DNA from: Gimesia fumaroli
GTDB taxonomy: Bacteria > Planctomycetota > Planctomycetia > Planctomycetales > Planctomycetaceae
DNA: 64,000 nucleotides
Reading direction: 5' to 3'
Assembly: GCF_007754425.1 (NCBI RefSeq)
Contig: NZ_CP037452.1
Span: 1,335,501-1,399,500 of the forward strand
A program made the position numbers and the translations under genes. The notes beneath the pieces were generated by a model. The model ran no database searches and was not told where the DNA came from. It saw nothing but the letters and a program-made list of their open reading frames with translations. Of the stretch, positions 1 to 9,626 are shown one piece after another; the stretch's first letter is position 1; each line of letters opens with the position of its first letter.

Positions 1-2
1 TT

Positions 3-2204
3 GACGGCGCTACGAAAGCCATTGAGAAGATGCGGAATATCATTGGTGAAGTGGCAGCCGAAAACCCGGATGCAAAAATCAGTCTGACCGGGATTCCGGT
101 ACTCGAAAATGATGAGATGCGCAAGTCTCAGGCGGATATGATCAATGCCTCAATCATTTCCTGCCTTGGTGTAGGCTTACTGCTGTTTATCGGATTTCGG
201 GGAATTCGTCATCCTTTGTTAACATTAATCATGCTGGCGGCCGGCATGGCGTGGGCCTTTGGGTACACGACGTTAACGATCGGGCATCTGAATATTCTTT
301 CGGTCTCGTTCGCCGTCATTCTAATCGGACTGGGTATCGATTTCGGTATCCATTATCTGGCACGATATATCGAACTACGTCACCGCGGTGAAGACCTGGA
401 ACCTGCACTATTGCAAACTTCACGCACTGTAGGTACTGGGATTGTTGCTGCCGCCGTGACCACCGCTTTGGCTTTTTATTGTGCAGGACTGACTCCGTTT
501 CTGGGGATCGCTGAACTTGGATTCATTGGCGGTGGTGGAATTCTCTTGTGTGCCGTAGCAACGTTTTTCGTTTTGCCGGCTCTTTTATCACGGGCCGACC
601 GAGACGTTGAAGTCAAACAGATGCCTACACCATTCCAGGGAAAATGGCTGCAAAAAATGATTGTGCGGTTTCCGCGCGGCGTTGCTTTGGGATCGCTGGC
701 AGTGGTTGCCTTTTGTGGTAGCCAGATGATTCAAAAAACGGATAATGGCTGGTCATCAAAAGTAGTTTATGATTACAATTTGCTCAATTTGCAGGCTGCT
801 GGTTTGGAGTCCGTAGAAGTACAGAAGCGAATTTTTAACGACGCACAGAATTCACTTCTGTTCGCTGTCGCGGTTGCCGACAGCCCAGAAGAGGCACGTA
901 TTTTACGGCGGAAATTTGAAGCGTTGCCTACTGTCAATCATGTAGAAGAGCTGGCATCTCGGGTTCCCGCTCATTCATCTCAAGAAACGAATTTACTGGT
1001 CCAGTCCTTTCGCGCTCAGCTGGCTCATTTGCCACTGAATATTCCACCAGTCAATCGGCTGAACCCCTCGGTTATCGGACGAAAGCTCGAGCAGTTTTAT
1101 GTTTTATTATCTCGATATAACCATCCGACAGCCCAATCAACTGCACGTGTACTCGATCGTTTTTTAAACCATTTTGAATCGATGTCGCTGGCTCAGCAGT
1201 CTCGGTTCCTGGATGAGTTTCAGTATCGCACTACGGCTTCCCTATTAGGTCAGTTCAAAGCTCTGCATGGTGCTTCTGATTCAACTCCGGTACGTTTTTC
1301 AGATCTTCCCCGCTCTCTGACATCTCGATTTGTCAGTGCGGAAGGAAAGTGGTTGATTCAAATCTACCCTCGTGATCATATTTGGGAGATTGAGCCACTG
1401 GAGGCGTTCGTTAAGGATGTGCGTTCTGTTGATCCGGATGTAACCGGAACGCCGTTACAAAATTATGAGGCAGCACAGCAGATCAAAGTCAGTTATAAGA
1501 CAGCCTCTATTTATGCTCTCGCCGTGATATGTGTGGTCTTGTTAATCGATTATTTAAGCCGCCGTCATGCAGTACTCGCAATGATACCGGCCATCATTTT
1601 AGCTGTTTGTACCTGGTTTATATTGTTTAATCGGGGAACACCGATCAGCGTGGAAGCGGCTATAGGCCTGTTTCTGATCATGTGTCTTGGCGTGGCTTTC
1701 GTTTTAGATCGCCAGAGTGTCGGGCATATGTTTTTAACGATGCTTCCCCCTGTGGTGGGCGGGATCGTCATGTTCGGAATTCTTGCGATGACCTCAATCG
1801 ACTTGAATCCGGCGAACTTGATTGTACTGCCTTTGATTTTAGGAATTGGTGTTGATGATGGCGTCCACGTAGTACATGATTTCCGGATGAAACGCGACGA
1901 CTACAAGACTTCTCCCAGCACGATCAATGCGATTGTGATGACCTCGCTGACGTCCATGATTGGTTTTGGGAGCATGATGGTGGCAACACACCGTGGGTTA
2001 TATAGCGTGGGACTGGTACTTGTGATTGGTGTGGGCTGTTGTCTGTTTGTTTCCCTGGTGACTTTACCGGCATTGTTGACCTGGATTTCGAATCGCGCAC
2101 AAGCCGCTGATTCTGTGAGTATGGATGATGTCGACGATCGACAAAGCAACCGCAAGAAAAAGCGACAGAATCGTGACCGAATGGAAGCCGAAGCGGCTGC
2201 CTGA
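3..2204 (+). CDS. RND/MMPL family transporter, HpnN-like (5' partial)
   Basis: This is the C-terminal part of an RND-superfamily membrane transporter. The frame is open back to the window edge, so the true start lies upstream and the first Met at base 30 is internal. Two sterol-sensing/MMPL-like membrane blocks are visible. The first is around residues 30-200 of the visible part and carries the segment GLGIDFGIHYLARY. The second is around 490-690 and carries GIGVDDGVHVVHDFR. A hydrophilic, presumably periplasmic, domain of about 250 residues separates them. This layout matches hopanoid-associated HpnN transporters, which move lipids to the outer membrane; other MMPL members look similar, so the substrate is inference. 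The C-terminus is a short charged tail. It converges with mnmA, 6 bp away. Confidence 0.85.
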   Translation, partial: DGATKAIEKMRNIIGEVAAENPDAKISLTGIPVLENDEMRKSQADMINASIISCLGVGLLLFIGFRGIRHPLLTLIMLAAGMAWAFGYTTLTIGHLNILSVSFAVILIGLGIDFGIHYLARYIELRHRGEDLEPALLQTSRTVGTGIVAAAVTTALAFYCAGLTPFLGIAELGFIGGGGILLCAVATFFVLPALLSRADRDVEVKQMPTPFQGKWLQKMIVRFPRGVALGSLAVVAFCGSQMIQKTDNGWSSKVVYDYNLLNLQAAGLESVEVQKRIFNDAQNSLLFAVAVADSPEEARILRRKFEALPTVNHVEELASRVPAHSSQETNLLVQSFRAQLAHLPLNIPPVNRLNPSVIGRKLEQFYVLLSRYNHPTAQSTARVLDRFLNHFESMSLAQQSRFLDEFQYRTTASLLGQFKALHGASDSTPVRFSDLPRSLTSRFVSAEGKWLIQIYPRDHIWEIEPLEAFVKDVRSVDPDVTGTPLQNYEAAQQIKVSYKTASIYALAVICVVLLIDYLSRRHAVLAMIPAIILAVCTWFILFNRGTPISVEAAIGLFLIMCLGVAFVLDRQSVGHMFLTMLPPVVGGIVMFGILAMTSIDLNPANLIVLPLILGIGVDDGVHVVHDFRMKRDDYKTSPSTINAIVMTSLTSMIGFGSMMVATHRGLYSVGLVLVIGVGCCLFVSLVTLPALLTWISNRAQAADSVSMDDVDDRQSNRKKKRQNRDRMEAEAAA

Positions 2205-2210
2205 TCGGTG

Positions 2211-3335
2211 CTACATAATCCAGCCGCCACCTAAGACACGGTCCTGGTCATACAGTACGACGGCCTGACCTGGTGCGACACCATATTCCGGATCATCGAA
2301 CGTCACGCGGAACCGGTCTTCATCCAGAATTTCGACAGTACAGTCGGCTTCTTTGTGTTGATAGCGAATTTGTGCCTGACAACGAAGTTCAGAGCCCGGA
2401 CTCTCAATCAGCCAGTTGCAGCGATTGGCTTCTAATGTTCGACGCGCCAGATCATCGCGTGTTCCAATCACCACACGCTTGGTTTCCGGCTCAATTTTGA
2501 TGACAAACCTGGGAGTTCCAAAGGCCACACCCAGTCGTTTGCGCTGACCGATAGTATAATTTTCGTAGCCACTATGATGGCCGACGACGTTCCCCTGCGT
2601 GTCGACCATTTCTCCCGCTGTTTCCTGCTGGCCACGATAACGATTGAGAAAACCGAAATAATCGTTGTCGGGAATAAAGCATATTTCCTGACTGTCCGGC
2701 TTGTTGGCGGTACGCAGGCCAGCTTCTCCTGCCAACTCCCGGATTTCCGGTTTTATAAATCCACCAACAGGAAAAATGATTTTCTCCAACAAGTCCGGCT
2801 GAATTCCAAACAAAACATACGACTGATCTTTAGAACGATCAAGGCCACGTACCAGTGCCGGTCGACTTTCGCTGGCGATTGGTTTCAACTGGGCATAGTG
2901 TCCGGTGGAGATATAAGACGCACCAACTTGCTCTGCAAAGTCCCATAGTTTGCCAAATTTGAGCCAGTTGTTACACATCACACAGGGGTTGGGAGTGCGG
3001 CCAGCCAGATATTCATCGGCGAAGTAATCTTTAATGCGTCCAAATGCATCTTGGAAGTTGAGTGCATGGAAGGGGATATCCAGCATGTCAGCAACGCGAC
3101 GTGCATCAGCGGCGTCGCTGGCGGAGCAACAACCCTGCTTGTGCGCTTTCACATTCAGCACTGGGAGACTGTTTTTATCCTCAACGGCGCAGGCAGTTTC
3201 TTCTGTTGCACCAGACCGCATAAACAGCCCGATGACTTCGTAGCCCTGTTCCAATAGTAAATGAGCGGCTGCGGAACTATCGACACCGCCACTCATCGCC
3301 AAAACAACTCGCTGGGACATATCAGAAAAACTCAA
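2211..3335 (-). CDS. mnmA: tRNA-specific 2-thiouridylase MnmA
   Basis: MnmA activates U34 of tRNA Lys/Glu/Gln with ATP and transfers persulfide sulfur to make 2-thiouridine in the cytoplasm. The PP-loop SGGVDSS lies at residues 15-21. The two active-site cysteines are visible: Cys118 in NPCVMCN and Cys219 in QEICFIPDND. The C-terminal beta-barrel ends in APGQAVVLYDQDRVLGGGWI, as expected for the family, and 374 residues is a normal length. A second Met at residue 6 (MSQRVV) is an equally plausible start. Residues 42-72 form a slightly long stretch between the PP-loop and the next conserved block, with a CC pair at 69-70. It appears to be transcribed alone. Confidence 0.95.
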   Translation of the reverse strand: MSFSDMSQRVVLAMSGGVDSSAAAHLLLEQGYEVIGLFMRSGATEETACAVEDKNSLPVLNVKAHKQGCCSASDAADARRVADMLDIPFHALNFQDAFGRIKDYFADEYLAGRTPNPCVMCNNWLKFGKLWDFAEQVGASYISTGHYAQLKPIASESRPALVRGLDRSKDQSYVLFGIQPDLLEKIIFPVGGFIKPEIRELAGEAGLRTANKPDSQEICFIPDNDYFGFLNRYRGQQETAGEMVDTQGNVVGHHSGYENYTIGQRKRLGVAFGTPRFVIKIEPETKRVVIGTRDDLARRTLEANRCNWLIESPGSELRCQAQIRYQHKEADCTVEILDEDRFRVTFDDPEYGVAPGQAVVLYDQDRVLGGGWIM

Positions 3336-3512
3336 TGTAATAAAAATAGAAAGAAGCCGCCCTAAACTATCTTGTCTTATTATAGGCGGCTGCAGATGCG
3401 ATCACAGGCAGGAAGACAGAGTAAACCCCCGAATTCATTTGAAATTGACGGACAATTGGTTAAAAAGCGTTCTCTGGAACGAATGACTCTCTAGAACCGA
3501 CTCGGTTTCCGT

Positions 3513-4520
3513 TCAGTTTGCTTCCAGATCGAGGTGTTGTGCTTCCGGGATCTGCCGTTGAATTTCGGCTTCAATTTTATCGATCTCTTCAGCCAGAGTC
3601 TCCAGTACATCTTCTGTATACTTCTGACAAAAGATTTCGAAGTCCTGTTCGGTTTTAATTTCGGGATAAGCGGCGAGTGCTTTCTTTTTCAGCCGTCTGG
3701 ATAATTCTTCCGAGCTAAAACTCAGGTCGGCTTTGATTCGATAATTGTCTATGGAAAGAATACGCGACCGGAGATCGATCACTTCTTCGATCAATGGATT
3801 GTTTTTGAGAATGCGAGTGACTTGCTCCTTCGTTTGTGGGGGAATACTGGGGCCCACCAATAGTTCCTGATTACGGATGATGAGCCAGACCGCGATTCCA
3901 CCCAAAAGGACTCCAATGCCGATAGATCCGATCGCGTCCCAGTAATGTTGGCCCGTCCATTGGGTTAAGAGAATCGAAATCAGCGCGATAATCACACCCA
4001 GACAGGCGGCACCATCTTCCAGAATTACAGCAACGGCAGCCGGATCGGCTTCGTTGCGTAGATAATGATGAAAGGGACGACCGTGAAGGGCTGCATTTTT
4101 CCATTCCCCTTTCAGAGCCAGGATAAACACAATTCCATCGATCACGAGGGCAAACAGCAGGGCCCCGATGGCCCACTTCATTTCTCCCATATCCAGTGTG
4201 GGGGGATGGAATAATGATTGTACACCGTGATAGATGGTGACGCCACATCCCAAGAAGAAGATACCTACTGCAGAAATCAACGCCCAGACATATCGCTCGC
4301 CGGCGTAACCATATTCAAATCGTTTGTCAGGGGCCTGGTCAGCGCGCACTAACCCGATGAGTAATAACAGCTGATTCAAAAAATCGGCAACAGAGTGGAT
4401 CGTTTCGGAAAGCATGGCTCCGGAGCCGGTAATTAGAAATGTGGCCCCTTTTGCAACTGTTATTACCCCATTCCCCACAAGAGCGGCAACGACCGCAAAC
4501 CGGGAATTACCTTGTGCCAT
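3513..4520 (-). CDS. Cation diffusion facilitator family transporter
   Basis: This is an inner-membrane metal(II)/H+ antiporter of the CDF family. Six hydrophobic segments fill the first 220 residues. The CDF signature HSVADFLNQ at 42-50 supplies the His and Asp of the transport site in helix 2, and helix 5 carries a matching acidic residue in LEDGAACLG. A hydrophilic C-terminal domain of about 115 residues follows and ends in an acidic, Glu-rich helix. The NQ after the signature and the FEYGYAGERYVW loop resemble the ZnT9-like branch rather than FieF. The metal cannot be read from sequence. No metal-responsive regulator is adjacent. Confidence 0.85.
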   Translation of the reverse strand: MAQGNSRFAVVAALVGNGVITVAKGATFLITGSGAMLSETIHSVADFLNQLLLLIGLVRADQAPDKRFEYGYAGERYVWALISAVGIFFLGCGVTIYHGVQSLFHPPTLDMGEMKWAIGALLFALVIDGIVFILALKGEWKNAALHGRPFHHYLRNEADPAAVAVILEDGAACLGVIIALISILLTQWTGQHYWDAIGSIGIGVLLGGIAVWLIIRNQELLVGPSIPPQTKEQVTRILKNNPLIEEVIDLRSRILSIDNYRIKADLSFSSEELSRRLKKKALAAYPEIKTEQDFEIFCQKYTEDVLETLAEEIDKIEAEIQRQIPEAQHLDLEAN

Positions 4521-4614
4521 CTTGATCTACCCCTTTTGTATTTGATGCGTACTCGCTGTTATATTGTGGATTAAAATAACAGAATACGAGGGGAAGTGCC
4601 ATTGGTGGATGCGC

Positions 4615-4655
4615 AAAAAAAAAGCCCCTCGATTGTTGACATGAGGGGCTTTTGC
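4615..4655 (-). terminator. Rho-independent terminator of the cytochrome/WD40 gene
   Basis: On the minus strand, AAGCCCCTC pairs with GAGGGGCTT across a 13-nt loop and is followed by a run of nine T. It begins about 18 bp past the stop codon of the cytochrome-WD40 gene, so it should end that minus-strand transcript. Confidence 0.85.
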
Positions 4656-4672
4656 TTAAATGAAGAGCTTAC

Positions 4673-6817
4673 TTATTTGGAAGCACTTGCCTGAACGTTG
4701 TTGAATTTCTTGGAAAATTCAATTTCGGCTTGCCAGCGTTTGACCTCATTTTGTGCTGCCGTCAAGGCCGTCGTTGCTGCATTGGCTGCGTTTTGAGAAG
4801 CCGTTGCCTTGTCGGTTGCAGGTTTTAGTGTTTTCTGAATGGCCGCGACTTTGGCTTTCGCAGCGTTCAGAGCATCGGTGGTCTGCTTGATCTGGGGAGT
4901 GTACTGGGCCACTTTTTGCTGGTTAGCTTTCACTGTTGCCTGATGCGTCGCCAGGTTTTTCTGCTCGGCCGCTTTGGCAGCTTCGCGTTTATCGATCGCT
5001 GTTTTCAGTTTTGCAGCTGCTTCTGCCAGCTCTTTATCGCCAGCGACTTGTTTACTAACGGCAACTGCTTTCGCGTAAGCTTCTTTAATCGCGGGCAGCG
5101 GTGCTTCAATTGCAGCAATTTGCTTGGTGGAATTTGTCGCACTCGCCTGAGCAGCCGTGATGGCTTTTTGAGCAGCTGCCAGATTCGCGTTCAAACCATT
5201 CAAACTATTTTGCAGGTCCGTTTGCTGTTTTTGTGTCGCTGCGATGTTGGCATTAATTTTTGCGACAGCAGCCTGATCGGCCTGAGCGACAGCCAGAAGC
5301 TTCTGCTGGTTTGACTGAGAGGCCTGCAGACTGGATGTAGCTGAAGCCAGTCGTTGAGAAAGCTGTAAGGGATTGGCCGTTAGCGCGCCAACTTCTTTGC
5401 CATCTGCCGCATTCCAGACTTTGATTTTTCCGGTCCAGTCGCTGGCAATTACATGGTTGGTTTCATCACAGATTGTGACGCCGACAGCGATATCAGTGAA
5501 AGCAGGGAAGGCTTTCAGTTGTTTCCCTGCCTGATCCCAGAGTTTAGTGACTTTATCCCGACCACATGTGACGAGACGTCCATCGCGTGCAAATTCGACA
5601 CTGGAAGTCCCACCGCCATGTGCATTCCAAGACTTGATATTATTTCCGTTTTGCAATTCCCAAAGTTTGACTGACTGGTCTTCGCTGCTGGTGGCAACGA
5701 TATTGGAATCAGAACGCCAGGAGATTCCTGTGATGCCACCTTTGTGTCCTTTTAGCGTCAGGTATTCACTACCAGTGGCAGCTTCCCAGACAAAAGCACC
5801 CCCATTGCGGTCGCCAGAACACAGAAGGACTGAATCCGGGCTGAAAGCAAGAGAGGTCATCCAGTCGGTGTGTTTCCGAATTTCGTAAGCAAGTTCTCCG
5901 GTGCTGGTAGAGTAAACGCGAATGACTTTACTGGGGCTTCCCAGAGCGATGAATCTCTGGTCTGAGCTGATGTCAGCACAGAGGACTGAATCAAGTTCAT
6001 CGCCGACTTCAAACAGGCGTTTTCCCGTTTTAACATCCCAGACGACGACACGTCCGCTGGCAGCAGCATGGCCACCACCGGCCAGTAGCAAGCTACCATT
6101 ACGGCTGAATTTGAGAACGTGAGGAACACCTTCGGGGAAAGGCAAAACGCCTAATAATTGTAATGTTTTAGTGTTATACAACAGGACCTGCTTCTGACCG
6201 GCAACCGCTGCTAATGGAGACCAGGGGTTGGTTGCGAGAGCAGTGACTGCTGTCGAGAGGCTGGTGTGGACAACTGGTTCCAGACTTAAACGCGGAGGCA
6301 TTGGTGGTGGTCCCTCGGGTTTTCCAGACGAGGCTCCTTTTAATGCGAAGTCGAATTTTGGCTTCTTGATGACCACTTTACTGCCCGCATTTTCTGGTGC
6401 TCCACCATTAATCCATTCTTGAATTAAGGCAATTTCTTTGTCAGGCAGTTTATCGGACTTAGGAGGCATGAATGGTTCAGAATCGTGTGTCACCAGCATG
6501 TATAAATAGCTGCCATCTGCATCTCCGGGATCAATGGACTCGCCGGCAGCACCTCCCTGCATCAAGCCAGTGTAGTTCGTCAAATCCAAGCCGGATGCTT
6601 TTTTGTCAGTATTATGACAGGCGAAACACTTCGCACGGAAGATCGGCTTGATGTGTTCGTCGAATGTGATTTTGGGTTTCTTGTTGTCTGCTGGCTTTTT
6701 GTCATCAGCAACTACTGCTGATGACATCAGCGAGACAATCAAACCGACAATCACAAATGGCTTGCAGATTTGATGACAACAGTGATTAGAAAATAATTTA
6801 TTCATAGTCATAACCAT
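4673..6817 (-). CDS. Secreted c-type cytochrome with WD40 propeller and coiled-coil tail
   Basis: This is an exported planctomycete-type protein of unknown substrate. An N-terminal signal peptide (hydrophobic core near 20-36, ending AVVA) is followed by a planctomycete cytochrome c domain. That domain carries the haem motif CFACH at 64-68 after FDEHIKPIFRAK, and the MPPKSDKLP loop likely supplies the axial Met near 118. Residues about 180-480 are WD40 repeats, with phrases such as VWDVKTGKRLF, LAFSPDS and VKLWELQNG. From about 485 to the end the sequence is Ala/Gln/Lys-rich and strongly predicted coiled coil. Met5 (MNKLF) is an alternative start. It is the last gene of a minus-strand block with the DUF1549/1553, PPC and DUF1501 genes, and a terminator follows. 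An extracytoplasmic scaffold or electron-carrying role is inference. Confidence 0.88.
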   Translation of the reverse strand: MVMTMNKLFSNHCCHQICKPFVIVGLIVSLMSSAVVADDKKPADNKKPKITFDEHIKPIFRAKCFACHNTDKKASGLDLTNYTGLMQGGAAGESIDPGDADGSYLYMLVTHDSEPFMPPKSDKLPDKEIALIQEWINGGAPENAGSKVVIKKPKFDFALKGASSGKPEGPPPMPPRLSLEPVVHTSLSTAVTALATNPWSPLAAVAGQKQVLLYNTKTLQLLGVLPFPEGVPHVLKFSRNGSLLLAGGGHAAASGRVVVWDVKTGKRLFEVGDELDSVLCADISSDQRFIALGSPSKVIRVYSTSTGELAYEIRKHTDWMTSLAFSPDSVLLCSGDRNGGAFVWEAATGSEYLTLKGHKGGITGISWRSDSNIVATSSEDQSVKLWELQNGNNIKSWNAHGGGTSSVEFARDGRLVTCGRDKVTKLWDQAGKQLKAFPAFTDIAVGVTICDETNHVIASDWTGKIKVWNAADGKEVGALTANPLQLSQRLASATSSLQASQSNQQKLLAVAQADQAAVAKINANIAATQKQQTDLQNSLNGLNANLAAAQKAITAAQASATNSTKQIAAIEAPLPAIKEAYAKAVAVSKQVAGDKELAEAAAKLKTAIDKREAAKAAEQKNLATHQATVKANQQKVAQYTPQIKQTTDALNAAKAKVAAIQKTLKPATDKATASQNAANAATTALTAAQNEVKRWQAEIEFSKKFNNVQASASK

Positions 6818-6879
6818 ATTAAAAGCGGAATTCCTTTAGGGAACTCCCTGAAGTTGACAAGTTGAAACAAGTAGCTGGC

Positions 6880-9528
6880 TTAATGATTAAAGATGAATTC
6901 TCTTGAATTCAATAAAGACCAGAACACATCGTTCAACGTATTGGCTTCGTCTTTCTTGTTTTCATCAAGTACTTGGATCAAAGATGAATATTCTTTGTCA
7001 GTAGGCTTTCGTGACAGACAGGAAATATACATTTCGTCAATGATTTCCAGAGGTTTTTTCCCCTCTTTCATTCGGGACGCAACAAACTTGCCTTGGACGA
7101 TTTTGCTGTTAACGGTATCACCATTTAACAGATGCAATGCCTGTGAAAGACTCGGCTCCATTCGCACTTCACACGAACAAACAGTATCGCGTTTGGCACG
7201 ACCGAATGTTGTCAGGAAGTAAGTGGAAGTGTTTCCGTCTGCGATCTGAACAGCACGGGCACCCAAGGGGAGTCCGCGGAATTTGTTCGGAGCACTCGTG
7301 ACCTGAGAGATGCAGTCCAGTAACACTTCGGCCCGTAAACGACGAGGCAGTGCATGGGAGAAGTTTGTCAGATCACGTTCATTAGAAGGATTTGTTTGAG
7401 TTGAGAGCTGGTAGGTTCGTGAAGTACAGATATCACGAACGACTTTCTTGAAGTCATAATTGTATTCGGTAAAGCGTTTGGCGAGTTCATTCAGCAGTTC
7501 CGGATTCACGGGAGGATTACTGACGCGAACGTCGTCTACTTCATTAATGATTCCCTTGCCGAAAAAGTGAGCCCAGACAATGTTGCTCAAGTTTGTCGCG
7601 AAGTAGGGGTTATCATCGGAAGCCAGCCATTGTGCTAGCACAACACGACGGTCTTTACCACGCGTGTCAGGTGCTTCACCACCCAGGAATTTTGGCTTCA
7701 TGACACGCTTATCAACCAGGTGTCGAACTTCTCCGCTACCCCGGTTATAAATAATTGATTCACGAGGGTCTTCGCTCCGTTTTCTGCCGATTTGTGAGAA
7801 GAACGCTGCGAAGCTGTAATAGTCGTCCATGGTCCAGCGGTCGAATGGATGATTGTGACACTGAGCACATTGAATACGCATTCCCATGAAGACCTGAGCT
7901 ACATTTTCAGACACTTTCAATGTGTCCCGTTCGTTTTCGTAGTAGTTCGTTGCGGCATTGGCAAATGTACCGCCATTAGATCCAAGGATTTCCTGGATCA
8001 TGATGTTAATTGGCACGTTGGAGGCGATCCGTTCCTGTAACCAGTTGTAGTACAATAGTGCTGACTTATAGCTGATTCGGTTATTGACTGTGCGGATCTG
8101 TAATAACTCAGACCACTTCATGACCCACATTTCTACAAACTCTTTGCGGTTCAAAAGTTTGTCAACGAGCTTCTCACGTTTCTTGGGATCTTTATCAGCA
8201 GCAAACTGGTTAAACTCTTCGATCGTGGGCAGAATACCACAAATATCAAGGCTGGCGCGACGCAGAAATTCGGCATCCGAGCAGACTTCAGAAGGAACGA
8301 CGCGGAGCTTTTTCAATTTGTTATGGATCAGGGTGTCGACGTAGTTATTTTCAGGGATGTTTGGCCATTCAAAATTGAGTCCCTTGGGTAAGACGACAAA
8401 GTGTGAGCCAACCGTATGTGTGTCAAAGCGAGCCATGACAAAGGCTTCGCCTCGATTATTTGCAGTGATCAGACCATTTTTAGTGATTGTTGCCGAGTTA
8501 TCGTTGTTGGAAGAAAATGATGACAGTGAAGTCACATCGCGGGTTGTGCCATCAGAATAATAGGCGAGCACAGAAACCTGTTGCTTGGTTCCTTTACCGT
8601 CCATGACGCCGCCTTCAGGGTAAATATCAACTTTTGTGACGGTAGGAATTGCACCTGCATCGTAGGGAGCTCCTGCTTCTAACCAGCGGAGCACTTGTGT
8701 GTAGAGTTCAGAATCTTTTTCGTAAAGTTTGCCACCCGTGTGAGGTACAGCACCGATGGCTTTTTCAAGTAACAGGCTTTCCCGTGGCAAACTGAGGTTG
8801 ATGCGGCGTCCACTGAGTTCACGTGTGAGACGATCGTAATCTCCCTTGGGATCAAATCCGAATAGAGAAAGACGGAAACCATCTTTTCCACGGGCGGCAC
8901 CGTGGCAGCTTCCGGTATTACAGCCGCCACGCATGAAGGTAGGCATCACATCCAGGTTGAAGCTGATCGGACGATCTTCTTTCGCTTTCACTACTTTAGA
9001 GTGTAGTTTGATCGTCGCACCACCAAAGCTGGCAAGTAAATCGGTTTCACCGTCACCGGCGGGGTAAATCATGTTTTTATCAACCCGGACAATGCCTGCT
9101 TTAGCGGGTTTGATTTGTAACTGGCTGGTGACATCTTGTGTAAGTCCGTTGTCATAAACAGCCTGACCAATGACCGACTGACGATCGCGGCTCGTCGTGA
9201 GTTGAATGTTCTGAGGATAAACATTCAGTTTCACCATTTTGGGAGCTGGCTTGGCAGGCGCTGGTTTCGGAGCAGCTGGTTTTGCTGGTGCTGGCTTCGG
9301 AGAAACAGGTTTCGCGGGAGTCGGCTTTGTTTCAGCAGGCTTAGCAGGGGTTGGTTTCGCTTCAGCCGGTTTTGCCTGGGCAGGCTTTGCGGGAGTCGGA
9401 GTTGCGGTTGGTTTCGCTGGAGCCAGTTTGGCTGGTTGTGCTTTCTCATCTGCTACGGTGAGAGAGAGTCCACTGACGATAAACAGTAGAGAGAGTACAC
9501 TACGAAATGAATTTTGATGACGCCACAT
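6880..9528 (-). CDS. DUF1549/DUF1553 protein with Ig-like domains and KPA-repeat linker
   Basis: This is a large exported protein of the planctomycete PSD1 class, whose biochemical function is unknown. The signal peptide is about residues 1-26. A Lys/Pro/Ala low-complexity stretch (about 30-97) leads to a bacterial Ig-like domain (about 98-180). A cysteine/His motif CNTGSCH follows near 204, then a second Ig-like domain (about 300-385). The DUF1549 part begins around NNYVDTLIHNKL and contains the haem-like CAQCHNHPFDRW near 560. DUF1553 fills the C-terminus to SREFIFNH. The family usually sits beside a DUF1501 gene, as here. The cytochrome domain often fused to this protein is instead in the next gene. 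Spacing to both neighbours is about 60-100 bp, which suggests co-transcription. Confidence 0.88.
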   Translation of the reverse strand: MWRHQNSFRSVLSLLFIVSGLSLTVADEKAQPAKLAPAKPTATPTPAKPAQAKPAEAKPTPAKPAETKPTPAKPVSPKPAPAKPAAPKPAPAKPAPKMVKLNVYPQNIQLTTSRDRQSVIGQAVYDNGLTQDVTSQLQIKPAKAGIVRVDKNMIYPAGDGETDLLASFGGATIKLHSKVVKAKEDRPISFNLDVMPTFMRGGCNTGSCHGAARGKDGFRLSLFGFDPKGDYDRLTRELSGRRINLSLPRESLLLEKAIGAVPHTGGKLYEKDSELYTQVLRWLEAGAPYDAGAIPTVTKVDIYPEGGVMDGKGTKQQVSVLAYYSDGTTRDVTSLSSFSSNNDNSATITKNGLITANNRGEAFVMARFDTHTVGSHFVVLPKGLNFEWPNIPENNYVDTLIHNKLKKLRVVPSEVCSDAEFLRRASLDICGILPTIEEFNQFAADKDPKKREKLVDKLLNRKEFVEMWVMKWSELLQIRTVNNRISYKSALLYYNWLQERIASNVPINIMIQEILGSNGGTFANAATNYYENERDTLKVSENVAQVFMGMRIQCAQCHNHPFDRWTMDDYYSFAAFFSQIGRKRSEDPRESIIYNRGSGEVRHLVDKRVMKPKFLGGEAPDTRGKDRRVVLAQWLASDDNPYFATNLSNIVWAHFFGKGIINEVDDVRVSNPPVNPELLNELAKRFTEYNYDFKKVVRDICTSRTYQLSTQTNPSNERDLTNFSHALPRRLRAEVLLDCISQVTSAPNKFRGLPLGARAVQIADGNTSTYFLTTFGRAKRDTVCSCEVRMEPSLSQALHLLNGDTVNSKIVQGKFVASRMKEGKKPLEIIDEMYISCLSRKPTDKEYSSLIQVLDENKKDEANTLNDVFWSLLNSREFIFNH
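9238..9440 (-). repeat. In-frame KPA-type low-complexity repeat within the DUF1549/1553 gene
   Basis: Tandem imperfect units encoding AKPAxAKP or KPTPAKPAE variants run for about 68 codons directly after the signal peptide. They probably form an extended, Pro/Lys-rich periplasmic linker. The DNA is repetitive enough to allow slippage and length variation between strains. Confidence 0.8.
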
Positions 9529-9626
9529 AATCGAAAACCTTTTTTCGTCAACAGAAATTAGTTGAGGAAGGTGATATAAACTAAGAGTTCAATTCTTGGA
9601 AACTGAGCGAACTATTGGTTATTGAT

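Noticed and set aside
3356..3390. GCCGCC/GGCGGC inverted repeat upstream of mnmA
   Set aside because: It has six-base arms with a 23-nt loop and no T run. It lies upstream of mnmA rather than at a transcript end, so it is too weak to call a terminator.
9136..9517. Plus-strand frames with Gly/Ala- and Phe/Arg-rich repeats
   Set aside because: They are the reverse complement of the KPA-coding repeat in the DUF1549/1553 gene, not separate proteins.
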